Source: Theobroma cacao (Eukaryota; Streptophyta; Magnoliopsida; Malvales; Malvaceae). From it: a DNA stretch of 64,000 nt. Location: contig NC_030857.1 in NCBI RefSeq assembly GCF_000208745.1, positions 8,203,384 to 8,267,383 on the forward strand, in the 5' to 3' direction. A model generated the notes under the pieces. That model did no database searches. It worked only from the letters and a program-made list of their open reading frames with translations, and was not told the DNA's origin. The number at the start of each line of letters is the position of its first letter. Position 1 is the stretch's first letter. A program made the position numbers and the translations under genes. Below, piece by piece: positions 25,470 through 37,189 of this stretch.

Positions 25470-26200
25470 TAATACTAATGGACTTCACCACCTGAAGGTA
25501 CCCTTAAATTTAATATTGATGATGTTTCCAATGGGAACACTGGAGAATCAGGAATTGGTGGATTCTAAGAGATTACAATGGTTATCACTCTTGCTATTTT
25601 TTCTAAAGCTATTGGATGGTACAACTTGAATATAGCTGAATTATTAGCTATTGAAAAGGCTATTCTTCTTTTTGTGGCCTCGATTTGGTGTTCCTCCCAT
25701 TCCTTGTCTCTTGAATCTGACTCCGTCAATGTAGTCAAATGGATACAAGATCCATATGGTGTTCCATAGAGGTTAAGAAGTCAAGTGATCCAAATTTATA
25801 ACTTGCTGGGTAACGTAAGAAATTGGGAAATCAAACACACTTCAAGCTCTGCCAATGATTCTACAAACTCTTTTGCAAAAGAAGGTGTGCAGAGGGAGCA
25901 GAATTTGTTATGGGTATTCACTTGAGTTTCTTCCACTTTTCTGGTTTTCACTGTTTGTGTGGGATCTCTTAGTTGATCTATTTTGCTGTTGTTATTTTTG
26001 TTTGAGGTCTTGTTTTTTGCTACTCCTTTAGTTGCTTAAGATTTTGTTGTTCTTAGTCTGTTCTTAGGTTGCCAGTTCTTGTTTTATTTTTACTGTAGTC
26101 ATGCTGGCAATTTTTCTAGCCAATGTTGAGCTGAATGTTACCTCCAAGGCAACTTTTATAAGTATCTATAGTAATGAAATCTTAACACAGCTTTTCAAAT
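25470..26200 (+). pseudogene. LINE (non-LTR) RNase H domain remnant
   Basis: The reading begins near 25491 with PPEGTLKFN and runs through GIGG, then from 25578 continues with IFSKAIGW, AELLAIEKAI, LESDSVNVVKW and, past a stop at 25767, SANDSTNSFAKEGV. These match the order seen in the RNase H domain at the end of plant LINE pol proteins (a D near the start, E in AELLAI, D in ESDS, a late D/N). Stops at about 25567 and 25767 break it, and reverse transcriptase is absent, so it is a 5'-truncated dead copy. The T-rich trailer to about 26200 ends in AAATAAATATATATA, consistent with a LINE 3' end. Confidence 0.8.
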
Positions 26201-26679
26201 AAATATATATATATATGAGTTCTTTTAAAAAATAGGCCTCATACATAAAGCGTTTTTGAAATAGCCCTCCCCACAATTTCAGGCCTCAACCCAACCCATA
26301 TGTTTGGGTTAAGTTAGTTTATAACCTTTGTAACTCCTCATTACTCCTAGACTGACCATCCATCTCCTTCCAAAGCATCCTTGCTTAAACATTGATTGTT
26401 GGGTCAACTTTCGAGCATTTGAGCAGTGATAAAAGCATTTTAGAGTGGCTTGAGCATAAAAGTTGGCATATTCTAGAACTGAGAGGAAGTTCACATTCCG
26501 TGTATTGAGTTAATTACCATAAAATTGCATATATTTTAATTTTTAACCATGTGCAAAAAGGTAGGCATATTCTTCATGTTCTTCATTTATTGTTTTTTAG
26601 CATAAACGTAGGCATATCGTTCATATTTTTCATATTCTTGTTGTTTGAAGTTATTAAATATAAATTTGAATTTGGTAGT
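26201..26679. other. Intergenic stretch left of the tandem arrays
   Basis: No gene was recognised. A TA microsatellite lies at about 26203-26217. Two copies of a GTAGGCATAT(T/C)-type phrase occur near 26561 and 26608. Confidence 0.4.
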
Positions 26680-27110
26680 GTTGGTGCTTTTTGGCTCGAA
26701 TATTGACAGCGCATGCTTGAGTGGTTGATAGGAATTGGGTATAGGGGTTTTAGGTATTGCGTGACTTAGGATTTACGTGACTGGTTAAGACTTAATGCAT
26801 AATTAGTTTTAGACATGGCATGATTTAAGATTTGCGTGATTGGTTTAGGCATTGCATTTAGGGGTTTTTGGCTTTGCGTGACTAGTTGATAAGTCATTGC
26901 GTGACTAGTTGATAAGTCATTGCTTGACTAGTTTGTAGTCATTGCATGTTTGGTTGATAGGTCATTACGTGATTGGTTTAACTCATTGCTTGACTGCTTG
27001 ATAGGGCATTGCATGATTGTTATCTATAAGGCATTGCGTGATTGTTATCTGTAGAGCATTGCGTGACTATTTTGTGTAGGGCATTGCGTGATTGTCATTT
27101 CTTGAATTCT
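26680..27110 (+). repeat. Tandem array of GGCATTGCGTGAC units (left array)
   Basis: The sequence repeats a unit of roughly 20-30 bases with the core GCATTGCGTGACTAGTTGATA, diverged to GCATTGCATGATTG and similar. Unit length varies. At 26877-26930 two copies are nearly identical. The same family appears at 30300-30720 in this orientation and at 39480-39850 inverted. Confidence 0.85.
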
Positions 27111-27211
27111 ATTTTTTTTTTTTTTGCTTAACTTGAATGCTTTAATATGTATATGTTTATTTAGCTAATAATCATTTGTTAAATGAAAATGTTATCTGTT
27201 TTTTATTGCAG

Positions 27212-27546
27212 ATGGCCAAAATAGGAACAGAGCAAGAGAACATGGAAGATTTGCTTTGCGTGTCGAGGGACCAATGGGGCTTCAATGCCGGCATTAACAT
27301 CCATTGTAAGTGGACATAGCTACATGTCATACATGAAGCTCTATAGAAAAAAATGAGTTGGATGCGATGAAGAGAACATGCTTCAAGATGTTGATGGACA
27401 ACGAATCAGAAAAAAGTTTATTCAATGCCAGTCTCTTGCACAACATACTACTGTATAAAATCAATCAACCTAGTGACATCAGGGGTGAGTTATGGTTTGC
27501 CATAGGCAATTCCAAGCCCCAGTTTCATCATTGCATGACTTGTTGA
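27212..27546 (+). pseudogene. DUF1985-type fragment of a Mutator-like element gene
   Basis: Downstream of a splice-acceptor-like TTTTTTATTGCAG, an ATG at 27212 opens a short frame ending at a stop near 27319. The homology then continues in another frame from about 27350: AMKRTCFKML, LHNILLYKI, ELWFAIG. These match the start of DUF1985, a domain of plant proteins often carried with Ulp1-like protease genes in Mutator-like elements. The fragment ends where the tandem repeats resume, so the rest of the domain and any protease are missing. Stops and a frameshift make it a pseudogene. The domain call is from memory of the family pattern. Confidence 0.6.
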
Positions 27547-28320
27547 TCGGGTATCACGTGACTAGTTGGTAAACATTATGTGACTTGTTTGTTGAAGCAT
27601 GTGAAGGAAATTTGGATGAACATCTATCGATGGATTACACTATTTATCAATAGATGATCACCCGAGAACTTTGCAAATAAAAAAGGCTCGAAAAATATCA
27701 ATAGATATCACTATCTATCGATAGGGAATTGTGTCCCTGGTTGATAGTCATTGTGTGGTTAGCGTTTAGTCATTGCGTAACTTAGGCATTACATGAATAG
27801 GGTGTAGTCATTACATGACTTGTTGATAGGGTATCGCATGACTAGTTGGTACGCATTGCATGACTTGTTTGTTGAAGCATGTGAAGGCAATTTGGATGAA
27901 CATCTATCGATGGATTACACTATCTATCGATAAATGACCACCCAAGAACTTTGCAAATAAAAGAGGCTCAAAAACTATAGATAGAGATCACTATCTATCA
28001 ATAGGGCATTGCGTGCCTAGTTGATAGTCATTATGTAACTAAGGCATTGTGTGGCTGGTTTTAGTCATTGCGTAACTTAGGCATTACATGAATAAGGTGT
28101 AGTCATTGCGTGACTTGTTGACAGGGTATCACATGACTAGTTAGTAGGCATTGCATGACTTGTTTGTTAAACCATGTGAAGGCAATTGGATAAGCATCTA
28201 TCAATAGATTCCACTATCTATCGATAAATGACCACTCAAGAACTTTGCAAATCAAAAAGGCTCGAAAACTATCAATAGATACCACTATCTATCGATAGAT
28301 TCTCTGTTTTAAATGTTTCT
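27535..28320 (+). repeat. Three tandem copies of a 280-295 base unit
   Basis: The phrase around GGATGAACATCTATCGATGG recurs near 27611, 27891 and 28187, giving spacings of about 280 and 295. Each unit contains several GCATTGC(A/G)TGACT motifs, then two ATCGAT palindromes of CTATCGATAG type separated by a conserved GAACTTTGCAAAT segment. The third copy is the most diverged. Confidence 0.85.
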
Positions 28321-28689
28321 CCCGCTTTTTTTTTCTCAATCCCGTGATTGATTAATCCATCTTTAAAGTGTGAAAACTTATTTACTTTGCAAACCATCAA
28401 TTTTATTAGGGGAATTAAACTTTATCATGCATATTGAAGGAATTTAAATATATTCTTACAAGTATAATCAATATGAATGTGCACACATCTTCAACAATGA
28501 TCAAAAATATAAAACCAGAATCCACACAGCAGTCCATCAACACATAATAGCCAATATAATAATAAAACCAATAACCATAAGTATACTTAAACCCATGATA
28601 GTTAATCCACATAGAAACATAAAAACATAAACCACAAAAAGCATAAACTAGTATACACATTGTTCATGGTTAAACCCTATGCTAATCTT
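28321..28689. other. AT-rich spacer
   Basis: No gene or structured repeat is supported. It separates the 280-base repeats from the reverse-strand ORF remnant. Confidence 0.4.
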
Positions 28690-30012
28690 TCTTTAGTCTT
28701 CTTACCTCTGGCAGAATGTCTCCTAGAGACTGAACCAATGACTGTTGTCTTGACTTTACTCTGAGTTTGCTAAAGTACAATCTCCTTTCTTTGTTTTTCT
28801 ATTGATCTCGCTTCTTATGCCATCCTTGCATTTGCTTTTGCCTAGTCAACTGCGTTTTTCTTAAGAAGGAGATTGTCAACATTATCGAACCTGTATTCCA
28901 TTTTTTTTAATTCTTTCAGTTTGCTCAGTTAGTTTTTCATCAATTTTCATCAACAGATTAAACATCATATCATTTGAAATAAGATCTTAACTAACTTTAG
29001 ATAGAGGAGTGGATGGAGTTTCAAGGGTAGGAGGAACTGGGCTACCTTGGATAGATTTGAAAGACTCTTCTACCTCAAGCTTATATGCCATTTTCTAGAG
29101 ACTTCGAATAGAGATACTCTGATCTTTGCTATTGGTCCAATCAACTTGGTACCTATTGCTCCATACTCATTTCTTCTTAACTAGAGAAAAGACGATGTTT
29201 CCATATGGTAAATTGGTCTCATATCCTAATAAGGATTTTCTCATTCCTTCTATCATATATTGTGTTATATTCAGAAGGATTTCACCTACAATGGCTTCCA
29301 TCATCCAAAGATCCTGAGCCCTAATTGAAACGACTGCTCCTTGCATGCAATGTGGAGTCTAGGAACTAATGGAAAGCCCTAAGTTATGCATTTTTCAAAT
29401 GACAAGCATAACATGTATTTGGCAAGTATTTTTCTTTTCTTCTTGTGACTGACTCCCACATGTGTAACGGGTCATACCATGGGGGAATTGAAAATTTGCC
29501 CACTTAATACTCTGTTTTCAAGAGATTTCCAATATTAGTGGCTGTCACCCTAAAATTTTTTCCACACAAAAACACATTAAACCCATCCTCTACAACATCA
29601 CTAGGATTTTCCAACTCATCTTTATTTTGGGATATGTTGGAGTAAAATTCCCTAACAAGGGTCGGGCTATAATACTTATTTCAAACGGAACTCAGAACCT
29701 TAATTTTAAGCTTGTCAAAGAACATATATAAGTAAGCCTTAACTGAAACGATTTGATTAAAACTTCCTCAATCAACAACTTTTTTGCACGATATAATGGC
29801 ATTCTCTATTCTCTTATGCCAATCAACATATGCTTGGTTCCTAAATCGTGAGGCTAAAAGCTAACCTTTTTATATGGAAATACCTTTTATTATAGCTAGT
29901 GAATCAAAAGCCATTTTCCTTTTTTTCTTGGAGGTAGAGTAAAAAAATCCTCAGTTGGCCTCTTTTCTTTGCCCTTGTCAGTAACTTTGCTAGTCAAAAA
30001 AGTTTCAGCCAT
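28690..30012 (-). pseudogene. Plant retroelement/transposon ORF remnant
   Basis: On the minus strand an ATG at 30012 starts MAETFLTSKVTDKGKEK, a basic low-complexity leader. After a frameshift the reading continues with MAFDSLAIIKGI, SRFRNQAYVDWH, VSVKAYLYMFFDKL, REFYSNI and similar, interrupted by many stops. The order resembles the 'putative plant transposon protein' family found in plant LTR elements and in plant transposon-derived ORFs. The C-terminal part near 28900-28690 is Lys/Gln-rich. It is not functional. It may belong to the block's own element or be an insertion in it. Confidence 0.5.
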
Positions 30013-30299
30013 TGATTTCGATGATGTTAGAGGCTTCAGGTTTCCCAAGTGAACTTACAACTAGAGAGAGAAATGATAGATTTTTTTAGGAACTTTGGGT
30101 TAGGGTTTTTATTTTCTAGATTGTGGGTTTTATAAGAATCTAATGAGTTTTAAGGTGTGGTATCTTAATCGGTTAGCCCACGTTTTTAGTGGGTGGTTTT
30201 CCCATCCTTCCCCCTCTTTACTTTTGTTTGTCAAAAATTCTCAGGTGACAATTTTCTCTTCAACTAAGGTGCTTTAATCGATTAAAGCAAGCTTTAACT

Positions 30300-30720
30300 T
30301 GATATAGGGCATTGCATGACTGGATATTAGGCATTGTATGACTCCATAATAGACATTGACTTTATAATAGGCATTGTGTGACTGATTGTTATGTATAATG
30401 ACACGTAGTGAATACAGTGACTAGTTTTTAAGCCTTATTAGGCATTGCGTGACACCACATCCTACATTGTATTGCATGATTTAGGCATTGCGTGACACCA
30501 CATCCTACATTGTATTGCATGATTTAGGCATTGGATGCCCCTATATCCATCATTGCATTATGTGACTAAGGAATAGCCTTACTATTTTTAGTCATTGCAT
30601 GCTTGGTTTGATGGGTATTATGTAACTGATTTTTAGGCATTACGTGACTTAAGCTATGGCATTACGTGACCCCACATCTGGCATTGCATTATATTCAACA
30701 AAATCACACATCTTGCATTA
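30300..30720 (+). repeat. Second GGCATTGCGTGAC array, same orientation as left array
   Basis: About 15 diverged units with the core AGGCATTGCGTGAC occur. A 43-base subunit starting GGCATTGCGTGACACCACAT is duplicated perfectly at 30441 and 30484. The array lies about 470 bases beyond the C-terminal end of the Mutator-like transposase. Confidence 0.85.
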
Positions 30721-31185
30721 CATTATATTTGGCTTTTTAAATTTATTCGTACATGTATGAGAAAATTAAATAAAATATCTCACAAGCAAATACATTCAAA
30801 TTAAACTTTGATTGCAAAAACAAAATAAATTAAATGAAACCTTATGCAAAAAAAAAAAATTGTACTTATCATTAAATTAAATATTCCAACAATAATTTTA
30901 TTACAATCATAGAATTAAGCTTAAATAAACAATAATTATTTTTTACCCTATTAAAGGTCTTTTGATTTTATTTTTTTGGTTACAATGATAAAAAAAATTA
31001 TAAACATCTACTACTCATTTGATGATCCCGAAACATTATTTTAAGGCTTACATCTTGATAGGGAAGTTGTCACACATAAGAATATCATCTCCAGGCTGGG
31101 TCAAACTCTAGTTGAAACAGTAGTGTTCAAGGCTAAAATCAAGGGCAATGTGGATACAATAGACCACCATTGTGTAAAGAGCCAC
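30721..31185. other. AT-rich spacer between array and transposase
   Basis: This is A/T-rich sequence with no supported coding. It may be the 3' untranslated part of the Mutator-like element. Confidence 0.4.
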
Positions 31186-31189
31186 TATC

Positions 31190-31880
31190 TTCATCTACAA
31201 CACCACATACATTCTTAGAGTTTCTCATTCGCATTGGACAACTATTTTGTGTGTGACCAGGGTATCTGCAAATTGAACATGCGTTCAATCATCATCATTA
31301 AGGCATCGGTTGAGCAAAAAATGGTGTTAGATTTGTCAATGGAGCTACAATGGCGTTGGGCAATTTTGTCTATTATTTCTGTAGCTCTTGCATTATGAAC
31401 ATCTTCGCCATCGACTGCCTTCCTCAACTGATGAAATCTTTTCCTCCTAGGTCTTCTCACTTGACCTCACCAAGGTAGTGGGAAAACAACCATTTGTTAA
31501 ACATCAAGGGGGATTTCCCACTCATTGGGATTCCCAACCTAGTGAATAAGAACAGCATAACCCTCCACCTAAGACCGAGTCTTGTAATAGTCTGAGCAAA
31601 ATTCAATGGTTACACATTTACACTTGCTGTGAAGACAATAAAATCACAATTGAGGAACCATTAAAAATTTCAATTCATTACAAAGCAAATAAAAAAAACA
31701 TGGATATTCGTACCTTGTTGTCTTCGTGGCATGCTTGTGGGGAGTAAATCGCTCTGGAAGTCATCTCATGAACACGTCTTGGTTGACAGGTTTACAACTC
31801 TATACTTTTGCCTATAACTTGGAATTCTACTCGATCGATTACTTGTATAGAAAAGTGACATGTTTCATTGAACCGTGTGT
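31190..31880 (-). pseudogene. Mutator-like transposase, C-terminal part (SWIM and zinc knuckle)
   Basis: On the minus strand a SWIM-like zinc-finger region lies at about 31878-31715, where EFQVIGKSIEL, TCQPRR and SPQACHE are recognisable but key Cys/His residues are degraded. There follows EFCSDYYKTRS near 31608, then GNPNEWEIPLDV and RRPRRKR. Finally there is a CCHC zinc knuckle at 31290-31230 (CSICRYPGHTQNSC). This is the usual order at the end of plant MULE transposases. Stops and frame changes occur throughout. The upstream half is at 37190-39402 on the same strand, separated by inserted LTR-type DNA. The reading resumes smoothly at QRR/RFNE, so one gene was split. Confidence 0.8.
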
Positions 31881-32555
31881 GTCACAGCGCAATTCCCGAG
31901 CCATGACCGACGCATGGGCCCAATGGGCATAACCCATAAAGCCAAAGCAAGCCTTTTTGTATGATCCTGTTCATCATTCTATCCATCACTTTAAATGTCA
32001 TATTCTTCTCAAGTATGATTATTTCCATAATATAACATGGCAGTCAACTACTTACATTTATATTATCCAAAATAATGTCACCCATTGCCAACTCATAATG
32101 GCAACGTTAATCAAAATAAACATATATTGTTTACGACATGTATCTTAGTGGTTTACATCACATGTACGTATACACAGGCAAAAAGACTTATTGACTTCCA
32201 GTGGAGTGACCTTGAGTGAAAGTACAGCTACTGAATGCCATGGTACCTACCAAAAGGTGAGTGTTAATGGATGCCTCAGTGTAGGTCCCAACTACCTCTG
32301 AATCTAAAAAACATGAAGTTGAAAAGAGTGAGTATAAACTCAGTGAGTGAACATGGGAAGGGAACAAGCATTAATACAGGAAGTTTTAGAAAACATGGTG
32401 CACTTGTGTTAAAAATAATGCAATTTAACTCAATTTCTTGTTAAAACCTCTTAATTCAACTCTTGGTCATTTAGTGCCTTAGTATTGAAAGATCCATGAT
32501 CAATAAAGAAGTTAAATAGTGAAAAGTATAGTAGAATGCAAGTAGGGCAAGCATA

Positions 32556-32830
32556 GCAAAACGAATCTCGCTGCAACGGAAAGGCATTCTCGTTGCAGCA
32601 AACTTCAAGGTAAATTTTTAAACCAACAATCTGAGAGTTTCTCATTGCAGCAAGAATGAATTTCGTTGCAGCGAAAACCTGACCAAGCATTTTACCCAAC
32701 TACTTGAGAGTTTCTCACTGCAGCGAGAATGCATTTTCGCTATAGCGAAAATCTTGGCTAGCCAAGCGCCCCAGCACCTGAGAGTTTCTCACTACAGCGA
32801 GAATGAATTTTGCTGTAGCAAAAACCAAGA
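32556..32830. repeat. 74-base minisatellite with GCTGCAGC palindromes
   Basis: About four copies of a unit of roughly 74 bases occur. Each has GAGAGTTTCTC followed by a palindrome near TCTCGCTGCAGCGAGA and a second TTTCGCTGCAGCGAAA. The conserved GAGAGTTTCTC starts lie near 32633, 32706 and 32780. Later copies have CTACAGC or CTATAGC in place of CTGCAGC. Confidence 0.8.
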
Positions 32831-33069
32831 CTATCAAATTAAAGAATTCTTGTCACTATGAAAATCCATTTTTTTTACTGCAATGAAAAATCAATTGGAA
32901 AGCATTTGTCAAATTTCAACATTCAATATTCAATACAATCACATTTTATTTCCTTAACCTTTATATGGTATGTGTATATATGTATACAACTCCCATCTTA
33001 CAGCTCATGTGCACTTCCACATCGCACATAGCTAGAATCATCCTGTACACTTGCACACCACACAAGGCA

Positions 33070-33230
33070 ATATCATCATGTGCACTCCCACATCGCACAT
33101 GGCATATATCATCAGTGTGTGCACTCACACAGCACACCACTATCACGCACATGGCATATATCATCAATGTGTGCACTCACACAGCACACCACTATCACCA
33201 TCATGTGCATTCCCACACCGCACATGCACG
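33070..33230. repeat. CA-rich tandem repeat of 52 bases
   Basis: Units starting GGCATATATCATCA are found at 33101 and 33153, nearly identical over 52 bases and flanked by partial copies rich in GTGCACTC and CACACAG. Open frames across it in several phases are by-products of the repeat. Confidence 0.75.
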
Positions 33231-33637
33231 GTTACAATTGTCACCCAATATTGCCATTTAATGCATAACATACACATCAACATAATGTAGAACACATGAG
33301 TTAATCGCATTCTTATTTCACAAAATAAAAACGTTTCATCAAGGGCTTATTCCCATGCATATTTTGAGCAAAGTTCAGTAAAATATTTCAAGTGATTCAA
33401 CCAAATACACATGCATTTATCTCAAAACATTTTAATGCAAGTTCACTCACATCTTTGTTAATTCCTTGATCGATTTCAACTTTGATTATTGCTCCAAAAG
33501 CATATGTGGGGTCTCGTTGGAACCTATCACACACAATAGCATCACACCAACTCAATTAACATGAATATAATTATCAAACCCTGTTTTATAAAATAATTAC
33601 GACGTCATTTACATGCTCAATAGAATGTTTACATATT

Positions 33638-36293
33638 TAAGAAGTTCAAGAAATCGTTAAAAGACGATATTTCCCCTAATGGTACCATTAAGTCGATTAA
33701 GCCTCGAACTAGTTCAAATAGGAATTTTAAGGTGAAATTAAGAGTTTCACAGTTCAGGGATGACTCAAAATGGTAATTCGGAGTTCGATGATCAATTTGG
33801 AGTCAAACCAAAATTTTCATTATCTAGGCGTAAAATGGTCATTTGCCACTCGGGGACAAAATGAAAAATTTTAGAAAAGATTTTTTGGTCCCATTTGACT
33901 TATTGGAGTATGATTTGAGGTTTATAAGTGAAAAATTTTAATTTTCAGTATAATTTGGAGTATAGTGGCGAAATGGTAATTTTACCACCCCATGGGTAAA
34001 TCGGTAAATTTTCACCCCGACACTTGTCAAGACCAAGGGATTTTATTCATCATGGAAATGGATAAACATGAGAAATGTGTGGTGGAGAATTTAAGAATTA
34101 AAAGTCAAATATTTAAAATTTGGACCAATGGAAACATGCCATGTGTCAAGATTAGAATATATTATTATTTAACTTAAAAATCAGCATAAATCAGCCCATT
34201 ATCTCTCCAAATATTCGTCCAAGCAAGGAAGAGAGGGAAAGAAAGGAAGAACAAACCCTAGGTGAAGAATTTCAAGAGAAAAAGTGTGAAAAATCAAGGA
34301 AAACAAGTGAAAAAGGTAGGATTTTTCAACTTAAGCTTGAAATCTATTTTCCTTAAGCATTTCTCCTTATTTTCCATGCTTAAATTACATGTTTTCATGA
34401 TGAATTCATGGCTGGTCAAAAAGGGTAAGGAGAGAGAAAGATGTTGGATTGAATTGATTTTAAGATATGTTAGTGTTATTAGTTAGTTTAGCATATTTAG
34501 AAGCAAAACAACAAGAAAGGAATCCATTTTCCCCATGAATCTTCATGGCCGAATCTTCCTTGATGTGTGTGGGTGATGGATTGTTATTATTTCAAGAGAA
34601 ATGGCTTAGAAAATGATGAATAACGGTGAGAAAACTAAGTAGGAAAAATCACGGTGTTAATGCACTGTAATGGCCGAATTTTTCCATGAAGAAATGGGAA
34701 GGTTTTGATGTGAAATTTGGTGTTATTTTGAATAATGTTTGGTGAATTGAGGTATTAGAAAAGAAATGGAGTAATTTAGAGCCAAATCGGACACAATTGT
34801 CATTTAATCGGGTAATAGGCCAAATTAGGTCAGCATCGCATTTAAGCGGTAGTCAGATAAGTTGCATATCATATCATGCATATACATCGAGCCTGAATTG
34901 ATTTTATAATGGTCAAGCATTAATGTGTTGAATTATGTATTATACATTGTGGATAGGTGGTGAGTAAATTACACTGGTAAAAGTACAGAGATTATACTTG
35001 AAGACTGGGATTAGGAGTACATCGACTCCTAGAACTGTGAGTAAACTTATTATCATCTTAATTATCTAGAGTAGTTTTATACAATTATGTGATTTTATAG
35101 AAAATGGGTTTAAATGGTAAATTGCTATGTTTTAAGAGAAATTGTGATTTTATAAAATGATTTTATAAATTTTCTGGAAAGTGAAATACTGGTTTTGAAA
35201 ATAGAGTAATTGGAGACTGCCTGCTTGTNNNNNNNNNNNNNNNNNNNNNNNNNNNNNNNNNNNNNNNNNNNNNNNNNNNNNNNNNNNNNNNNNNNNNNNN
35301 NNNNNNNNNNNNNNNNNNNNNNNNNNNNNNNNNNNNNNNNNNNNNNNNNNNNNNNNNNNNNNNNNNNNNNNNNNNNNNNNNNNNNNNNNNNNNNNNNNNN
35401 NNNNNNNNNNNNNNNNNNNNNNNNNNNNNNNNNNNNNNNNNNNNNNNNNNNNNNNNNNNNNNNNNNNNNNNNNNNNNNNNNNNNNNNNNNNNNNNNNNNN
35501 NNNNNNNNNNNNNNNNNNNNNNNNNNNNNNNNNNNNNNNNNNNNNNNNNNNNNNNNNNNNNNNNNNNNNNNNNNNNNNNNNNNGGACATTTAACAGCCTT
35601 GGCGATCTCAGTGGGATACCTTGACGAAGGTACCCGCGAGAAAGATTTTGGCAGGAGCCAAGTTTTGTGAGATATATAAGCCATGTTGATTAATTGAGTA
35701 AACTGAATATTCATGTTATGAAACATATATTGGAAAAGAATATTTTAATTCATCTCCATTTACTCGCCTTTAGATGGCTTAGATGGTGTCTGTTTACTCA
35801 CTGGGATTTTATAATCTCACCACCCTCATTTCCTCACATTTCAGGCTCAGGGAATTTCATAGTTAGCTGACTTTGACAAGGACCTTCATTTGGACTTGAA
35901 TCGACAAAAGCTATAGGTTTTCAGCTTCCGATGCATTTTGGTTAGATGTGGGCCCACGTGTCACTATAAAAGAAATTTTATACTTCAGTTATTTGATTTA
36001 AAGTATGTATAAAAATATTTAGCTTTTACACCATGTTTTTGGCGGGTTTCGGTAGTTTCGAAAAAAAATAACGAAAAATGCCCCTGTGAACCAAAAAATA
36101 ATATTTTATTGTTTTGATTTGGAAACGACTTATGATTTCTTAAGATATGAGATTTAATCATTGTCGCTCACCGGAGAGATGCGAAAGCTGATACTAAGCC
36201 TTGCGAGGTTCCGATCGACATTCGGGGTAATGAGTGCCTATCGGGACGTCGCGACGGTTGTCATTGGCCCGATGAGAGTTCCGAGTCATGACA
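33638..36293 (+). mobile_element. LTR-like copy B, nested in F, with assembly gap
   Basis: It matches copy A over nearly its whole length in the same orientation. It starts TAAGAAGTTC (TG mutated to TA, compared with TGAAAAGCCC in copy C) and ends GTCATGACA. Flanks ATATT (33633-33637) and ATAAT (36294-36298) may be a 4/5 target duplication. No gag or pol coding is present. The leader-like AACCCTAGG and donor-like AAAGGTAGG are near 34254 and 34312. It includes the N gap at 35229-35583. Confidence 0.65.
35229..35583. other. Assembly gap of 355 N
   Basis: Copy A carries about 393 bases between the equivalent anchors (6449-6841). The missing sequence is therefore probably repeat DNA of about that length. 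Any ORF crossing the gap is meaningless. Confidence 0.99.
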
Positions 36294-37189
36294 ATAATTC
36301 CAAAAGCTATTTTCCTAAATCAAGTTTTGCTAGTTATTCCTAACTAGCTTTCAATTACCACTTGATTGGCTATTTATTCACACTACTCTAGTCACACTAA
36401 AAATATATAAATAACCTTTAGTAATAAAACAGTCTACAATTTAATTATTGACCATTCATCAATAACTTAAAATCAAACCTAACTCACTACTCACCTTAGT
36501 TGTTTTGTAGTTGAATTCCTTTTCAAGAGTTTGTCAAGCTATTATGGAAAGGCTCTCTTTCTCTCTCTCTCTAAACGTCCAGCTAGTGAGAGAAAGTATT
36601 GAGGAAAGACTTTTGAGGGTTCTTGAGGTGTGGAAGTAAAAGAGCATGAAAAACCCTATGACAAGGTATATAAAAATATAAGATTTGGGGTTACCATGAG
36701 AAAATCATGGAGGTTTCAAGGGAAGCTTCCATGGAAGATGGAAAAACGTGAAATGGGAAGAAGAGATGGAAGGAAGAACAAAAAGCTGCTAGAAGTGAGG
36801 AGAAAGTGCTAGAAAAATGAGATATTTTTACTTGGGTTGACTAAAGTTTCACTTTTTACAAAAATATCATTGCATTAGTTGACATTGCCTTCTTCTTCCC
36901 TTTGGCTTAAACTTTTTACTCCTTTGAAATTGAGAAAAGGTCCACAATAGATTAAAGGTACTTAAGTTCATGAAAACTTAAAAATTTAGATCCAAGGTCC
37001 AAAATGACCATTTACCCCTATTGTGGAAATTATAATTATTTCTATTTTCTTCATTTATTTCATTGTTATATACATCATTCATTTATTCCTTAGGCCTACT
37101 TAGGCCTTAATAATGTTAGAAAAATCCACTTCTAAGAGTTCACCAAGAAAATGACAAAACTACCCTTAATCTGTGTTATTGAGTCTACC

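Noticed and set aside
27535..28320. CRISPR-like repeat-spacer pattern
   Set aside because: The genome is a plant, the repeats diverge and the spacers are themselves repeated.
32961..33290. Overlapping Cys/His-rich ORFs on both strands
   Set aside because: They come from the CA-rich 52-base tandem repeat.
35125..35726. Three open frames of 127-187 residues
   Set aside because: They are open only because they cross the run of N.
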